A stretch of DNA of 13,394 nucleotides from an uncultured Collinsella sp. (lineage in GTDB: Bacteria; Actinomycetota; Coriobacteriia; Coriobacteriales; Coriobacteriaceae): positions 1 to 13,394 of the forward strand of contig URBM01000043.1 in the NCBI GenBank assembly GCA_900545995.1, read 5' to 3'. Of the stretch, positions 12,596 through 13,394 are shown in pieces. The translations under genes were made by a program, and so were the position numbers. The notes under the pieces were generated by a model. It searched no databases. It had not been told where the DNA came from and was given only the letters and a program-made list of their open reading frames with translations. The first letter of the stretch is position 1. The number at the start of each line of letters is the position of its first letter.

Positions 12596-13360
12596 TTAGG
12601 AACGGGTTGCGGCGAGCACCTGCGCAGCCTTTTCACGCGCCCATGCATCGATGTCGTGAAGCTGCTCAAACGAATCGACCGCCTGCATATCGTGGGAATC
12701 CATGCAGGATTCCACAATGCGATCGATATCGGTAAAGCTGCAACCATCGTGCAGGAAGGCATCGACGGCGACCTCGTTGGCGGCATTGAGCACGCACGGC
12801 ATGGTGCCACCCGTCTTGCCGGCACGTTCGGCCAGTGCCAGACAGCGGAAGGTATCCATGTCGGCAGCATCAAAGGTGAGCTGACCCAGCTCGCGAAAAT
12901 CGATACGCGGTGCCGGCGTATCCCAGCGCTCGGGATACGAGAACGCGAACTGGATGGGAATACGCATGTCGGAAGCACCGAGATGCGCCATCACGGAGCC
13001 GTCGGCGAACTCGACCATAGAGTGAATCTTGGACTGACGCTGCACGACCACGTTAATGAAATCGAGGTCGCAGTTAAACAGATGCATGGCCTCAATGCGC
13101 TCCAGGCCCTTGTTCATGAGGGTGGCGGAGTCGATGGTGATCTTGGCACCCATGGCCCACGTGGGATGTGCGAGGGCATCGGCACGCGTCACGCGGTCGA
13201 GCTCGTCGCGGGTGCGGCCAAAGAACGGACCGCCCGAGCAGGTGAGCCAAATACAATGAGCCTCGCGTGGGTTCTCCCCCAGATAGCACTGGTAGATGGC
13301 GGAGTGCTCAGAGTCGACTGGAATAAGCTGGCCCGGTTGCGCCAACGGCATAAGCAAGTC
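12596..13360 (-). CDS. dxr: 1-deoxy-D-xylulose 5-phosphate reductoisomerase, 5' end missing
   Basis: DXR converts DXP to MEP, the committed step of the non-mevalonate isoprenoid pathway, using NADPH and a divalent metal. The visible 254 residues are about the C-terminal two thirds of a normally 380-400-residue enzyme. LIPVDSEHSAIYQ carries the metal ligands Asp and Glu. LTCSGGPFFG is the active-site loop. HPTWAMGAKITIDSATLMNK, followed by GLE, contains the next substrate and metal residues. QSKIHSMVEFADGSVMAHLG and NAANEVAV complete the signature. The genomic part ends at 13360; an open reading frame continues to 13375, but those five residues (MYKRQ) come from library adapter. It is the most upstream visible gene of the operon, so the operon promoter is outside the window. 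Confidence 0.96.
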   Translation of the reverse strand, partial: DLLMPLAQPGQLIPVDSEHSAIYQCYLGENPREAHCIWLTCSGGPFFGRTRDELDRVTRADALAHPTWAMGAKITIDSATLMNKGLERIEAMHLFNCDLDFINVVVQRQSKIHSMVEFADGSVMAHLGASDMRIPIQFAFSYPERWDTPAPRIDFRELGQLTFDAADMDTFRCLALAERAGKTGGTMPCVLNAANEVAVDAFLHDGCSFTDIDRIVESCMDSHDMQAVDSFEQLHDIDAWAREKAAQVLAATRS

Positions 13361-13394
13361 CTGTCTCTTATACACATCTGACGCTGCGGACGAT
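13361..13394. other. Nextera transposase adapter left on the contig end (not genomic)
   Basis: The bases CTGTCTCTTATACACATCT are the exact 19-base Tn5 mosaic end as read through in Nextera libraries. The next bases, GACGCTGCGGACGA, match the adapter GACGCTGCCGACGA with one mismatch at 13388. Translations through it give the familiar artefact strings MCIRDR, MYKRQ and LSLIHI. The biological sequence therefore stops at 13360. Confidence 0.96.

Noticed and set aside
12413..13381. A 322-codon plus-strand frame ending in LSLIHI
   Set aside because: Antisense to dxr and rseP, and its last residues are translated from the sequencing adapter.
1..13394. CRISPR arrays, tRNAs, rRNAs, prophage or attachment sites
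   Set aside because: I found no regularly spaced direct repeats, no cloverleaf or rRNA sequence, and no integrase or phage genes.

Overview
The window looks like an end-of-contig piece of a GC-rich gut actinobacterium of the class Coriobacteriia, most likely Collinsella or a close relative. This rests on GC-rich codon use, extended -10 promoters of the form TGC-TAT, the dxr-rseP-ispG-proS and pyrR-pyrB-pyrC-pyrK gene orders, a long bifunctional AdhE, and a zinc-ribbon (four-cysteine) L28 protein. The genus is inferred from overall resemblance; no search was run.

Layout. (1) Positions 1-3720, minus strand: the start of a pyrimidine-biosynthesis operon read leftward, pyrR (regulator), pyrB (aspartate carbamoyltransferase), pyrC (dihydroorotase) and pyrK (electron-transfer subunit of dihydroorotate dehydrogenase, cut by the left edge). 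The pyrR leader folds into a PyrR-type hairpin followed by an intrinsic terminator, so the operon is probably controlled by attenuation. A second terminator-like hairpin lies between pyrC and pyrK. (2) Positions 3721-4300, plus strand: two candidate promoters, rpmB (ribosomal protein L28) and a strong terminator. (3) Positions 4301-4559: a 259-bp element bounded by 26-bp inverted repeats and holding an internal piece of a REP-associated (IS200-like, Y1) transposase. (4) Positions 4560-8283, plus strand: a perfect hairpin, an extended -10 promoter, adhE (acetaldehyde/alcohol dehydrogenase for fermentative NADH reoxidation) and a small APH-fold phosphotransferase of unknown substrate. (5) Positions 8311-13360, minus strand: proS, ispG, rseP and dxr, transcribed dxr first and ending in a strong terminator that converges on the kinase terminator. 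dxr and ispG are both steps of the MEP isoprenoid pathway; rseP is an intramembrane protease; proS is prolyl-tRNA synthetase. dxr is cut by the end of the real sequence.

The last 34 bases (13361-13394) are not genomic: they match the Nextera transposase mosaic end plus adapter with one mismatch. Any protein prediction reaching past 13360 carries artefactual residues.

The points most worth a second look are a winged-helix-like insertion of about 115 residues inside the cytosolic loop of RseP, the multi-hairpin pyrR leader, and the inverted-repeat transposase remnant behind the rpmB terminator. The window is otherwise mostly conserved housekeeping and fermentation genes. I see no clearly new multi-gene system, CRISPR array, tRNA or rRNA.
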